DNA of 64,000 nucleotides. Origin: DATFTE01 sp963802575. GTDB lineage: Bacteria > Acidobacteriota > Terriglobia > Terriglobales > Acidobacteriaceae. The translations under genes and the position numbers were made by a program. Of this stretch, positions 1 to 9,036 are shown piece by piece. The number at the start of each line of letters is the position of its first letter. Position 1 is the stretch's first letter. The DNA lies in contig CAWDJF010000004.1 in NCBI GenBank assembly GCA_963802575.1, forward strand, positions 841,560 to 905,559, in the 5' to 3' direction. The notes below the pieces were generated by a model that ran no database searches, was not told the DNA's origin, and was given only the letters and a program-made list of their open reading frames with translations.

Positions 1-245
1 GCCGCCCACTTGCTGTGATTGGTGACGGGATCGACGCTCAATCCGATGACCTTGCAATTGCGTTTCTTGAATTCCGGCTGGAGTCCGGCCATGTATCCAA
101 GTTCGGTCGTACACACCGGAGTGAAATCCTTCGGATGCGAGAAGAGAATGGCCCAGCCGTCGCCGATCCAGTCATGAAATTTGATCGGACCCTCTGTGGT
201 CTCGGCGGTAAAATCCGGCGCGGTATCATTGATTCGTAAAGACAC
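1..245 (-). CDS. peroxiredoxin (AhpC/TSA, 1-Cys Prx6-like), 3' part off the window
   Basis: This is the N-terminal 81 residues of a thiol peroxidase that would reduce hydrogen peroxide and organic peroxides in the cytoplasm. Reading down from a GTG at 245-243, the protein begins VSLRINDTAPDFTAE. It contains HPKDFTPVCTTE, the Prx active-site block; the C in PVCT is the peroxidatic cysteine, at about residue 47. The HPKDFTPVCTTE form is typical of the Prx6/1-Cys group (family knowledge). A GGAGG sits 5-6 bases before the GTG and supports this start. A strong stem-loop (265-291) lies in its upstream leader. The C-terminus is outside the window, so the presence of a resolving cysteine cannot be judged. 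Confidence 0.9.
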   Translation of the reverse strand, partial: MSLRINDTAPDFTAETTEGPIKFHDWIGDGWAILFSHPKDFTPVCTTELGYMAGLQPEFKKRNCKVIGLSVDPVTNHSKWA

Positions 246-438
246 GGTTATTCCTCCACTTCCTGCCGCGGCTTCATCATGGAAGCCGCGAGAAAAAATT
301 CTACGCCGCTAAGTGCGCACCTTGTCAAATGGCGCAGCCCTGAGCATTGACCGCGCGTCGCGGGGGTCAGCGTAGCAAAATTGCTTCGACATTGGTACAT
401 TCATCTCCGAGTAAATCGAATCTGGCCGGAGGAAACGC

Positions 439-732
439 ATGTCTTTTGTTGTGAAGCTCGAGGATGACTTGGGCGAGCAGAGCGACTGGGTCATGATGCA
501 TGGAGTCGTCCCGGCCCGCGACCAGCACGATTTCCCCGTGTTGCGCTGCATCGATCCTTACGGTAAAACCGTCTTCAACCACCTCCAGATGGAAGCCTTT
601 CTCGCTGAATGGGATCGCGTTCAATCCCGCGCCGAAGACGATTCACAGAAAGAAGCCTGGCAAAAGGTCAAAGAGATGGCGCAAAGCTGCCAGAATGATC
701 GTGATCTCTATCTGCGATTCGTAGGGAATTAA
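439..732 (+). CDS. small conserved-type hypothetical protein, 97 aa
   Basis: A 97-residue acidic soluble protein with no signal peptide or membrane segment. I do not recognise a named domain. A GGAGG at 429-433 sits 5 bases before the ATG, which supports translation. The sequence has mixed hydrophobic and charged blocks and a Trp/Gln-rich C-terminal helix region (AEWDRVQSRAEDDSQKEAWQ), so it reads like a real folded protein rather than a shadow frame. It is divergent from the peroxiredoxin gene and convergent with ruvA. Function unknown. Confidence 0.65.
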   Translation: MSFVVKLEDDLGEQSDWVMMHGVVPARDQHDFPVLRCIDPYGKTVFNHLQMEAFLAEWDRVQSRAEDDSQKEAWQKVKEMAQSCQNDRDLYLRFVGN

Positions 733-789
733 CGGGTTCTTCCAAGAAAGTTTTTCTCTGTGTCTCTGTGGTGAAAGGGTTTTAGAGGA

Positions 790-1380
790 TTATTTCGACA
801 GCGCCCCCAGCGCCCCCCGAAACATCGCATCGAACGAATGTTCTTTGCCGTTTTTGGTAGCTGTCCCTAAGGCTCTTTCCGCCATGGGACGCTGATAGCC
901 CAGGTTCATCAACGCCGACAATACGTCTTCTTCCACCGCGGTTAAACTCGGCACCGGCGCCACGTCTCCTTCAGATTCCGCTGGCAACTTGTCTCTTAAC
1001 TCCAGCACCATGCGCTCCGCAGTCTTCTTGCCGATTCCCGGGATACGCGTGAGCCGTGCAATATCGTTGCTGCGGATTGCCCGCACCATCTCTTCTGAAG
1101 GCATTCCGCTCAGGATGGTGATTCCAAGCTTCGGCCCGATTCCGCTCACCGTGATCAGTTTTTCGAAGAGCTGCTTTTCTTCGGGCTGCACGAATCCGTA
1201 AAGCGCCAACACATCTTCCCGCACATGAGTGTGGACGTGCAGCGCCACTTCGCTTCCCAGGCCGGGCAACGCGGAAAACGTCGGCACCGTGATGGTCACG
1301 TCGTAACCGACGCCCCCGATTTCAAGAATCGCCTGGTTCGGATGCTTGTCGAGCAATCTCCCACGCAGATGAGCAATCAT
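790..1380 (-). CDS. ruvA: Holliday junction branch-migration protein RuvA
   Basis: RuvA binds the four-way Holliday junction and recruits the RuvB motor. The 196-residue protein starts MIAHLRGRLL, the canonical RuvA N-terminus, so I chose the ATG at 1380 rather than the nine-residue longer GTG start. Domain I is the OB-fold (1-65). Domain II carries two helix-hairpin-helix motifs, visible as TVSGIGPKLG and TRIPGIGKKTAERM. The C-terminal domain III (about 145-196) binds RuvB. The length is normal. ruvB lies on the same strand about 2.6 kb upstream, separated by an unrelated outer-membrane gene, which is unusual because ruvA and ruvB are commonly adjacent. Confidence 0.97.
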   Translation of the reverse strand: MIAHLRGRLLDKHPNQAILEIGGVGYDVTITVPTFSALPGLGSEVALHVHTHVREDVLALYGFVQPEEKQLFEKLITVSGIGPKLGITILSGMPSEEMVRAIRSNDIARLTRIPGIGKKTAERMVLELRDKLPAESEGDVAPVPSLTAVEEDVLSALMNLGYQRPMAERALGTATKNGKEHSFDAMFRGALGALSK

Positions 1381-1447
1381 GCTGCTCTCATTGTAAACAT
1401 AGACCAAGGCGATGTGTGCCCGTGTCTTGCTGACGGCTGATAGCTCT

Positions 1448-3838
1448 TCAGAATCTAAACAAATACGACACCTTCACGAAAAATTGCCGGCTGTCGTTGA
1501 TGTATCCATTCCGGGTGCGCAGGATGTTCAATGTCGCAGGGTCGACCGCCAGCGAGGGATCGTAATTCTGTAGATCGCTGTTGTAGCCCACGTAGATCGC
1601 GGTCCCCGGATGCACCAGGTAGGTGATCAGGAAATCCGTATTGAATTCTTTAGTGGTCTGCAGCGAGGTCAGCGCCGGATTCGCCAAAGTCGCCGTGTAC
1701 TGCAAAATCAAGCGCACTGACAGTTGCTGGTTGAACTGCCAATTCCATTTGCTGCGAAGGATGTGATTGTCAAAAATCGACGCGCCCGTAAAACGGTCCC
1801 GCAGGCGCTCGTACAAATAAGTATTGTCGATCTTCAGCCGGTGCGCCGGAAGGAATGAGACCAGAAGATTACCCAAATCCTCATTCTGCAGCACCGGAGG
1901 TGTGTTGAGCGGCGGCACAAAGTTTACGCCGTCCCCCCACTGGTAATAGCCCTGCACCGTAACCTTGGGCAGATAGCTCGTCCCAAAAGAAATATTGCTC
2001 TGGTGTTCGTGGTAGTCCTGATTCTGTGGCAGAGCAGGATAATCCGAAGGCCGCAACCGCTCGCGAAACTCGACGTACGGGTCGACTACAAGATAACTCT
2101 GTCCCTTGAACGCCATGAAGAGCCCGGGACTGTAGTACGTATCGAGCCGCGTTCCATCATGCGCCCAAATGTTATCAGTGAAAATATTCGGTCCCCACGA
2201 GACGAGAGGCCCCTGCTTCGGACGAAAGCGGTAGTCCCATGCATTCTTTACATCGCGAATGTCCACGCGATTCACGAATCCGGTATCGGTGATAAAGCCC
2301 GGACTGATATCGCTGTAAATGCCCTCGTAGTCAATATGCGTGCTGGTGTAGCTGACGTCGGCCCTCGATGCTGGGCCTGCCTGGTAGCTGCCGTCCTGAT
2401 TCTGCGTGGAGCTTTCTACGATCTGAAAGTTGCCCGTCCAGTTGGGATTGAATTTCAACCGGGTATCAATCCCGCCGATACGATTGAACTCGTTCGCCCC
2501 GGGCCACTCCCAATCGGTGTAGAGGAGCCCGATTGTCGATTGCTTAAAGATGTCGCGATTCACTCGCGCGATAGCGAACGAAGCCCGGTCTCCCGCCAAT
2601 GGACTATAAGTTGGAACGCTGTCTCCGGGTCCGCGATCGTCGGCCGCCAGAAATCCCAGAGAATACGGCCCGGCTTTTCCGGTGAGTCTCGCGCCAAACT
2701 GAGGATCGCCGATATTCCTGGTGAACACCAAGTCGATCGGCGTTTTGAAGTAGTCCGAGTTCTCGATAAAGAAAGGACGCTTCTCGGGAAAGTAAACCTG
2801 GAAGCGCTGGTTGACGGTGATCTGCGGCTCATCCGATTCCACCTGGCTGAAATCCGGATTCGCCGTTACATCGAGCACCAGGTTGTCACGCAAGATGAAC
2901 TTCGCATCCAAGCCGCCGCGAAATTCGGCCGTGCTGTTGTCGAAGGTAGGCGTCAGTGGATCGCGTGTGTCGAGCGCATGAAACGACCGCACCACTCCGT
3001 ACGGAATGAACTGCATGTTTCGCCCAGGAGAGATTCCTTCTAATCCGTTCGCGGTTGCCGCCTGGCCTAGCCGGCCCTCCACCCGTCGGGTAATCTCAGG
3101 CCAGAAATCGTCTTCGTTCTCGCGCAGAATGCCCCGATAGAGAATTAGTCCCCACGTCTGTTCATGTTGCGGAGAGAAGCGCAGGCTCTTGAAGGGAATC
3201 GCCATCCAGACGACATATCCTTGCGGAGTCAATTTGCCGCGGGAGTCCCAGACTGTATCGAACGAAGTATCAAAATTGACGATGTTGCCGGTACTGTCTT
3301 CGTGCGCCTCCTCTGTCCAGATCGCATCCCACTGCACGCCCACAGGATTGGTCTGAAACGCATAACCACGCCGCTTGTCATGAAACGTGTCGAGAATGAT
3401 CTCGACATTGTCGTCGCTGAAAATGTCTTCCCGCCGTGACATTCGAGCGCGCACTTTGCCGGGCTCATCGAAACAGACAAACACGACGTACAGATTCTTT
3501 TCGTCATATCCGAGATACGCTTCGGTCGGTTGCGAAGCCGGTTGTCCGTCGTGCGGGTTGCGCTGAATGAAGCCTGTGACTTTTACCATCTCCGAGCCAG
3601 GCTCGCCCTCAGGACGCATCTCGAGGAACTGCTCCAAAAGCGGTGCACGCGAGAGGCGTGGGATGACGAGAGTAGAAGCTGCCGCTGTGGCTGGAGGAAA
3701 GGGAGGATTTTGCGGGCCCGCGGCACACCATCCCCTGCAGACGAGGCCAGACAGCAGGAATAGGACGAGCGAAACTACCCTTGGTTTTGAACCAGATCCC
3801 GACAACGCGGCCCTCGCAAGTCTCCCCATTCCCAGCAA
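1448..3838 (-). CDS. DUF5916-type outer-membrane protein with N-terminal CBM9-like domain
   Basis: A 796-residue exported protein. An N-terminal hydrophobic segment (about residues 20-40, ending near CAAGPQNPP) looks like a signal peptide. The next 200 residues resemble the CBM9-like sugar-binding fold found before DUF5916 (YLGYDEKNLYVVFVCFDEPG). The remainder is rich in alternating aromatic/polar strands and ends YLFRF, a terminal phenylalanine typical of BAM-inserted beta-barrels. Family knowledge: such proteins are common in Acidobacteriota and Bacteroidota and their transport role is unproven. It sits between ruvA and ruvB on the same strand but shares no function with them. The exact start is uncertain; a downstream ATG at residue 4 is equally possible. 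Confidence 0.85.
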   Translation of the reverse strand: MLGMGRLARAALSGSGSKPRVVSLVLFLLSGLVCRGWCAAGPQNPPFPPATAAASTLVIPRLSRAPLLEQFLEMRPEGEPGSEMVKVTGFIQRNPHDGQPASQPTEAYLGYDEKNLYVVFVCFDEPGKVRARMSRREDIFSDDNVEIILDTFHDKRRGYAFQTNPVGVQWDAIWTEEAHEDSTGNIVNFDTSFDTVWDSRGKLTPQGYVVWMAIPFKSLRFSPQHEQTWGLILYRGILRENEDDFWPEITRRVEGRLGQAATANGLEGISPGRNMQFIPYGVVRSFHALDTRDPLTPTFDNSTAEFRGGLDAKFILRDNLVLDVTANPDFSQVESDEPQITVNQRFQVYFPEKRPFFIENSDYFKTPIDLVFTRNIGDPQFGARLTGKAGPYSLGFLAADDRGPGDSVPTYSPLAGDRASFAIARVNRDIFKQSTIGLLYTDWEWPGANEFNRIGGIDTRLKFNPNWTGNFQIVESSTQNQDGSYQAGPASRADVSYTSTHIDYEGIYSDISPGFITDTGFVNRVDIRDVKNAWDYRFRPKQGPLVSWGPNIFTDNIWAHDGTRLDTYYSPGLFMAFKGQSYLVVDPYVEFRERLRPSDYPALPQNQDYHEHQSNISFGTSYLPKVTVQGYYQWGDGVNFVPPLNTPPVLQNEDLGNLLVSFLPAHRLKIDNTYLYERLRDRFTGASIFDNHILRSKWNWQFNQQLSVRLILQYTATLANPALTSLQTTKEFNTDFLITYLVHPGTAIYVGYNSDLQNYDPSLAVDPATLNILRTRNGYINDSRQFFVKVSYLFRF

Positions 3839-3947
3839 TTACGCCATGCAAGATACACCATTAGACGGGAGGTCCCAAGACAAGTCGTATCTGTTCTGTT
3901 ATCAGGAAAAGTTCGCCTTGGGAAGGATCGGCTCCCCTATTCGACGT

Positions 3948-3985
3948 CATCCTGAGTCCGGCAGGACGAAGGATCCGGCGTGCAG
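3948..3985. repeat. dispersed GTCATCC...GGATCC element
   Basis: A short imperfect inverted repeat of the type GTCATCCTGAG...GAAGGATCC, lying between the DUF5916 gene and ruvB. Related copies occur near 29322, 29599, 41848, 63530 and 63618. Confidence 0.6.
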
Positions 3986-4012
3986 TGACGAGACTTTTGG
4001 GCGCGGTCGTGA

Positions 4013-5065
4013 CTAAAACAGCGAGCTCTGCCGCCGGGTGGGAGTAATTCCGAAATGTTCGTACGCCAGCTGCGTCGCAACGCGACCGCGAGGAGTGCGG
4101 TTCAAGAAGCCAATTTGGATGAGGAACGGCTCGTAAATCTCTTCAATCGCGTCAGGCTCTTCTGCTAATGCCGCCGCCAGAGTGTTCACACCGACTGGGC
4201 CGCCCTGATATTTCTCGATGATCGTCAGCAGCAGCTTGCGGTCAATCTCGTCGAAGCCGTACTTGTCGACTTCAAGCATTTGCAGCGCCGCCTGCGCGGT
4301 CGGCAAATCGATCTTGCCTCCACCCCGCACTTGGGCGTAGTCGCGTACCCGCCGCAGCAGGCGGTTCGCGATACGCGGAGTTCCCCGCGAGCGGCTGGCA
4401 AGTTCCAAGGCTCCCGCCTTGTCGACCGTGACACCAAGAATCTCCGCCGACCGTTCCACAATGATCTGCAGATCTTCGTGCCCGTAAAACTCCAGCCGCA
4501 GAACAATGCCGAACCGCGAACGCAACGGGGATGAAAGCAGCCCGGCCCGAGTGGTAGCCCCCACAAACGTGAACGGCTTCACGTCCATCGTATGAGTCCG
4601 TGCTGCCGGACCCTGTCCGATCATGATGTCGAGCTTGTAGTCTTCGAGCGCCGAATAAAGAATCTCCTCAAGCGCCGGCTGAAGGCGATGCACTTCGTCG
4701 ATAAACAGAACTTGCTTGTCACGAAGATTGGTAAGGATCGCCGTGAGTTCGCCCTTGATCTGCAGCATGGGTCCCGAGGTCTGCTGAAACGGTGCTCCCA
4801 ATTCGTTAGCGATAATCGTCGCGAGTGTGGTCTTCCCCAGACCGGGAGGCCCATACAACAGAACGTGATCGAGCGCCTCTCCCCGCGACCGCGCTGCCTC
4901 AATAGCCACCGCCAGGTTTTCTTTAACCTTGGCCTGTCCGATGAATTCGCCCAAACGCTGCGGGCGCAGCTTTAGTTCAAATGACGAGTCATCCTCGACG
5001 GGAGCCGCCGAAACCAGGCGCTCCTTGAGATTGGCGAGCTGAGGAGTGTTCTTAAGCGTGGCCAC
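4013..5065 (-). CDS. ruvB: Holliday junction DNA helicase RuvB
   Basis: RuvB is the AAA+ hexameric motor that drives branch migration with RuvA. Visible motifs are Walker A GPPGLGKTT, Walker B LFIDEVHR, sensor 1 GATTRAG, the arginine-finger region SPLRSRFG, and a C-terminal winged helix ending in TPRGRVATQLAYEHFG. The open frame runs further upstream, but family members start just before the ERLVSA motif. I therefore chose the GTG at 5065, giving VATLKNTPQL and 350 residues, the usual length. The ribosome site before it is weak. The upstream extension of the frame is a shadow of the divergent gene at 5.2 kb. Confidence 0.95.
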   Translation of the reverse strand: MATLKNTPQLANLKERLVSAAPVEDDSSFELKLRPQRLGEFIGQAKVKENLAVAIEAARSRGEALDHVLLYGPPGLGKTTLATIIANELGAPFQQTSGPMLQIKGELTAILTNLRDKQVLFIDEVHRLQPALEEILYSALEDYKLDIMIGQGPAARTHTMDVKPFTFVGATTRAGLLSSPLRSRFGIVLRLEFYGHEDLQIIVERSAEILGVTVDKAGALELASRSRGTPRIANRLLRRVRDYAQVRGGGKIDLPTAQAALQMLEVDKYGFDEIDRKLLLTIIEKYQGGPVGVNTLAAALAEEPDAIEEIYEPFLIQIGFLNRTPRGRVATQLAYEHFGITPTRRQSSLF

Positions 5066-5220
5066 GTTACGGCGATAGTAAAGCGAAAGCCGGCGGGATG
5101 CAATGATCCAGCAGGCACGCGTAACACTTACCCGGGGTGGCGTTCTAAACCGCAATCGCGCAAGGGGACTTGGCCTTCGGGTACATGATGATCGGGGGCA
5201 TCGTTGGTAGACTTCGGGAG

Positions 5221-5619
5221 ATGGCCACCCCCTCCCAAACCAAGGAAGTCGAGCCGGTCCAGGCGCTGGTGCAGTTGCTGAAGACCCGTTCTTACGAGGA
5301 GATTCGCCAGCGGATGTACGACAATCCGCCGGGCAGCGCATGGTGGTCGGCTTGTAAGACCGAGCTCGATACCCGCAACGGCGAGCAGATGGCTGCGGCC
5401 CTGGTGTCCACTTCCCGCGTGCTCGAGAAGATGCGCGGATCCACTGAGCACTTCGAGCGTCTCGCGGATACGTTGCACGATACAACCAAAGAAATTGCCC
5501 ACCTGATTCAAGACACGAAAGAAGCCAGCCGGCGGTTAGAGATCGCCGTGTACGTGATCGCCGGAGTGGCGGTCGCCTTGTTATTCAATGTGGCGTTCCT
5601 GGTGATGGCGAAGAAGTAG
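5221..5619 (+). CDS. tail-anchored hypothetical membrane protein
   Basis: A protein of about 132 residues whose body is charged and helical and whose last 25 residues form one hydrophobic segment (AVYVIAGVAVALLFNVAFLVM) followed by AKK. That pattern fits a tail-anchored inner-membrane protein with the bulk in the cytoplasm. The start is uncertain: ATGs exist at 5185, 5188 and 5221, and a TTG at 5170. None has an ideal ribosome site; I give 5221 (MATPSQTKEV). The gene is divergent from ruvB and convergent with the kinase gene. No named domain is recognised. Confidence 0.65.
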   Translation: MATPSQTKEVEPVQALVQLLKTRSYEEIRQRMYDNPPGSAWWSACKTELDTRNGEQMAAALVSTSRVLEKMRGSTEHFERLADTLHDTTKEIAHLIQDTKEASRRLEIAVYVIAGVAVALLFNVAFLVMAKK

Positions 5620-5626
5620 AAGAGCG

Positions 5627-5757
5627 GACCTCAGACTTCGGACCTCAGAACCTCAAACTCAAAACAATCAATCTTGACGCACACGCCGTACTCCGAAGAT
5701 TCTTGCTTCTGCATTCGCCTTGAGCGAGATTTTTGCTGAGGTCCGAGGTCTGAAGCC
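5627..5757. repeat. inverted pair of heptad-like repeats between convergent genes
   Basis: GACCTCAGACTTCGGACCTC at the left end and its near-complement (GAGGTCCGAGGTCTGAAG) at the right end flank about 75 bases of unique sequence. The repeat unit is about 7 bases. The element fills the space between two gene 3' ends. Confidence 0.6.
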
Positions 5758-5762
5758 CGCTT

Positions 5763-8480
5763 TTACGGTTGCGCACGAAGCAGTACTACATCGCTGTCGG
5801 TGTGGGCCCGAACCACCGCTAGCTTCTTGCCGTCGGGCGAGTAGGACATATCCCATATGGTGTCGCCCTTGAAAGTTGTCAGCAGGCTAGCGGGAGATTT
5901 GTCGAGCGGTTGCAGCCAAAGGCTGTCGCCGGAGGCAGCGTGCTTGACGAAGAGGATGTCCTTGCCGTCGCGGGTGAAGCGGATGTGATTGTAGCCGGCT
6001 GTAATGTCGGATGCGAAGGACTGCACCACTTGGCCCGAGCTTAGATCCAACACCAGAAGGTTCAGAAGATAATCAGGCGCGGGCTTCACCAATCCCACGA
6101 ACGCCATGAGTTTGCTATCAGGCGAGAAATCGAAACCTCCGCCCCAGTCGGGGATTTTCGTGACTGGCTCTGCGTTGCCGCCATCTAGCGGAACGCGCAT
6201 GATCAATCCTACGTCTCCAAAATCCATGTAATAAGCCCACTTGCCGTCGCCCGGGCAGGAGGGCACTATGTCGCGTTTACCGGAAGTGAGGCGCTTGAGA
6301 TTTCCACCGGTTGCATCCATGCGAAAGACGTTTTGAGTGAGCGATCCGCCGCTGAGAACCATGGTTTTGCCATCAGGGCAGAGATTGGGGTTAGATAGAT
6401 AATTGCTTCCGTTAGCCGCTTGCAACGTGGTTTTCTGACCGCTGGCGGGATCGATCAGCACGATCGAGTAATCGACATCGAGCAGCAGTTTGGCGTCGGG
6501 GGTCCAGTCGACGCCCCAAGTCGTCTGGCGCGAAGTCAGGTCCGCACCGGAATTGCTGCCATCTGACGACAAGACAGAGACGCGCCGATTCTCATCATTC
6601 AGCACCGTGACCAGCGCTTTTCCATCCGCCGAAATACTGATTCCCTGATAGCTATTGGTGTCGTTGGTGACAGTGTGAAACTCGCCCTTGGGATAGGAGA
6701 CAAAACCGATCTGAAAGCGGTCGGTGTTGTTGTTGAGGCCATAAGTCACGAGCACGCCGCTGCCGTCGGGCAGCCATACGGGGTGATGAAAAATCTTGTC
6801 ATCGACGAGGAGAAGAGGTTTCAGTGCGCCGGTGGCGGCGTCGATCGCGAATAAACCGCGCTGGGCTCCCTGTGCCTGATCCGTGATGATCGTCTTGCCA
6901 TCCGGAGACCAGCTGAGTTCGGCAAAGTTGGTGGTGAGCGGTGCGTCCACCAGAATTTTCTCTTCGCCGCTGCCGAGGTCGGTAATTAGCAAACGGTACT
7001 TGCCGATGTTGGGACTGTTATCGCGCAAGTAGGCGACGCGCTTCCCATCCGGTGAGAAACTAATGTCGCTGTCAATGTCACGGATCAGAGGACTGGGCGT
7101 TCCTCCCAAGACCGGGGAGCGATAAAGAACCATGTAGTTCGAGTCTTCGGAAACTTCGCGAAAGTAGATGTAGTTGCCGTCAGGCGAAAAACTGAGGCCT
7201 GAATAAACGATGCCTTTCCCGCCTGGCTGGATCTGCGTATTGCTGTCGCTGGGAACGTTGCGAATCCACAGGCTCTCGAGTCCGTTCTCGTCCTTTTGCA
7301 CGTTCAGCACGTACCTGCCGTCGGGGGAAATTGCGGCCAGCCGGGCGCGCCCCGTCGACGTAAGCTTGCTAATCGCGAAGCTCTGAAACGGAGCCGGATG
7401 GCTGCGGTTGAACAGCGAGTAAACGCCAAATCCTGCGGCCACAAGCACGAGAACAGCAACCAGGCTGCCAATGCCAAGTCCGAGCTTGTGCTTGCGCGCC
7501 ACTTCAACTGCGACCGAACTGCTGGAGGCCTGCATCGCCGCAGCCGGCATCCGCACGCTCGACGAGCTGGCCTGCACGGGCAATTCCTGTTCCTGCATGA
7601 CTTTGCGGCCCGACTCGGTGTCGCGCTTCAGGCGCTGCAGGTCGGTGCGCATGTCGGAGGCATGCTGGTAGCGCAGCTCGCGATCTTTTTCCAGAGCCTT
7701 ATTGACCACGTCTTCGAGCTTGGCGGGCAGCTCGGGATTCAGCCGCACTGCCGATGCTGGAGCGCGGTTGAGGATGGCTTCGAAGATGACGCCAGAGGTG
7801 TCTCCGCGGAACGGAAGGGTGCCGGTCGCCATTTCATAGAGGACAACGCCGAAAGAAAACAGATCAGTGCGGGCATCAAGTTCCTTGCCGCGCACCTGCT
7901 CCGGCGACATGTAGGCGACGGTGCCGACTGCGGTCCCGGGGCTGGTCAGATACTCAAGCGGCTCGACGGCCGTTGGCATCGCCGTCGCGCCTGAGGGATC
8001 CACGGGGCGCGCCGTGACTTTTGCCAATCCGAAGTCGAGGATCTTGGCGTGCCCGCGGGCCGTGACGAAGATATTCGCCGGCTTGATGTCGCGATGAACG
8101 ATGCCCTTCGCATGCGCGGCGTCAAGCGCGTCGGCGATTTCAATAGCCAGCGCCAGAAGCGTCTCAAGATCCAGCGGGCGCCCGGCAATGCGGTGCTTCA
8201 GGGTCACGCCTTCGAGATATTCCATGGCGATGAAGGGACGTCCTTCAAACTCGCCAATGTCATGAATCGTGCAGATATTCGGATGATTGAGCGCCGATGC
8301 AGCCTGCGCTTCGCGTTCGAAGCGGCTCAGCGCCTGCGGATCTCGGGCGACTTCGTCAGGCAGAAACTTCAGGGCGACGAAGCGGTGCAGCCGCGTATCT
8401 TCGGCCTTGTAGACCACTCCCATGCCACCGCCGCCGAGCTTTTCGATCACTCGATAGTGCGAGATGGTCTGGCCGATCAT
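5763..8480 (-). CDS. serine/threonine protein kinase with C-terminal TolB/WD40-like propeller
   Basis: A 905-residue membrane receptor kinase of the Hanks/PknB type. The kinase domain (about 9-270) has the glycine loop GGGGMGVVY, the catalytic lysine in VALKFL, HRDIKPANIF and DFGLAK, so all catalytic residues are present. A single membrane span (LGLGIGSLVAVLVLVAAGFG, near residue 340) follows a Ser/Ala-rich linker. The remaining 530 residues are repeats containing SPDGK-type turns (for example FSPDGNYIYF), indicating a TolB/PD40 beta-propeller outside the membrane. Family knowledge: this architecture is expanded in Acidobacteriota; ligands are unknown. No partner gene is adjacent, so substrates cannot be inferred. 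Confidence 0.93.
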   Translation of the reverse strand: MIGQTISHYRVIEKLGGGGMGVVYKAEDTRLHRFVALKFLPDEVARDPQALSRFEREAQAASALNHPNICTIHDIGEFEGRPFIAMEYLEGVTLKHRIAGRPLDLETLLALAIEIADALDAAHAKGIVHRDIKPANIFVTARGHAKILDFGLAKVTARPVDPSGATAMPTAVEPLEYLTSPGTAVGTVAYMSPEQVRGKELDARTDLFSFGVVLYEMATGTLPFRGDTSGVIFEAILNRAPASAVRLNPELPAKLEDVVNKALEKDRELRYQHASDMRTDLQRLKRDTESGRKVMQEQELPVQASSSSVRMPAAAMQASSSSVAVEVARKHKLGLGIGSLVAVLVLVAAGFGVYSLFNRSHPAPFQSFAISKLTSTGRARLAAISPDGRYVLNVQKDENGLESLWIRNVPSDSNTQIQPGGKGIVYSGLSFSPDGNYIYFREVSEDSNYMVLYRSPVLGGTPSPLIRDIDSDISFSPDGKRVAYLRDNSPNIGKYRLLITDLGSGEEKILVDAPLTTNFAELSWSPDGKTIITDQAQGAQRGLFAIDAATGALKPLLLVDDKIFHHPVWLPDGSGVLVTYGLNNNTDRFQIGFVSYPKGEFHTVTNDTNSYQGISISADGKALVTVLNDENRRVSVLSSDGSNSGADLTSRQTTWGVDWTPDAKLLLDVDYSIVLIDPASGQKTTLQAANGSNYLSNPNLCPDGKTMVLSGGSLTQNVFRMDATGGNLKRLTSGKRDIVPSCPGDGKWAYYMDFGDVGLIMRVPLDGGNAEPVTKIPDWGGGFDFSPDSKLMAFVGLVKPAPDYLLNLLVLDLSSGQVVQSFASDITAGYNHIRFTRDGKDILFVKHAASGDSLWLQPLDKSPASLLTTFKGDTIWDMSYSPDGKKLAVVRAHTDSDVVLLRAQP

Positions 8481-8537
8481 GGGTCGGGTAATGGTAGGCG
8501 GATGGGGCCCGACAGGTCAATTTGATTGTCGATCCGC

Positions 8538-8939
8538 TTAGATCAGGGCTGGCACTTTGATATTCACCGGGCGCCGGCATTCGCGGATTTCCTGAATGGG
8601 TGATGTGATAATCGGCATGCGGTACGAGGGATGATGAAATTCCAGGTGCATACCGCGTCCTACGAAGCGGAGCTTCAGCATCGAGCCTCCCCAAGTCGAT
8701 CCGGCGATGGACACGAGGACCGGCTCAGGACAATAGATGGGATGGCCTGATAGGAATGCGGAATTGTTGCCAAGCATGACTGCGGTGTAGCTGTGGTGTT
8801 GAGTATCAATTTGCAAGACCGTCCAGGGTGGGAGTCTCTCAAGAAAGACGCCTCCTTCGATCTCTGATTGAACAATATTATTGTTGACCGTGTCGCTGAG
8901 GTTTGGGTGTGGTGCAAACGAGAGTGAGGTCGTGGCCAA
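8538..8939 (-). CDS. conserved-type small hypothetical protein
   Basis: Up to 133 residues and soluble. The core from about residue 25 (EGGVFLERLPPWTVLQIDT) through GSTWGGSMLKLRF and GRGMHLEFHHPSYR reads like a compact beta-rich domain. I recall similar small acidobacterial proteins with the GSTWGGSML block, but no function is known to me. The start is uncertain: the longest form uses TTG at 8939, and the first 20 residues may be untranslated. It lies just upstream of the kinase on the same strand, 57 bases apart, so co-transcription is possible. Confidence 0.65.
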   Translation of the reverse strand: MATTSLSFAPHPNLSDTVNNNIVQSEIEGGVFLERLPPWTVLQIDTQHHSYTAVMLGNNSAFLSGHPIYCPEPVLVSIAGSTWGGSMLKLRFVGRGMHLEFHHPSYRMPIITSPIQEIRECRRPVNIKVPALI

Positions 8940-9036
8940 GAGTTCGTTCCTGCGCCATCCGTTAGACGCATAAAGGTCTAAGTGGGTAGTTAGGTTGACA
9001 TACTGGCGAGAGCTTGTCTAGGGGGAACAAACCGTA

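Noticed and set aside
2003..3043. Plus-strand open frame of 346 residues opposite the DUF5916 gene
   Set aside because: It is antisense to a gene with a signal peptide and clear barrel features; its Arg/Val-rich composition is typical of a shadow frame.
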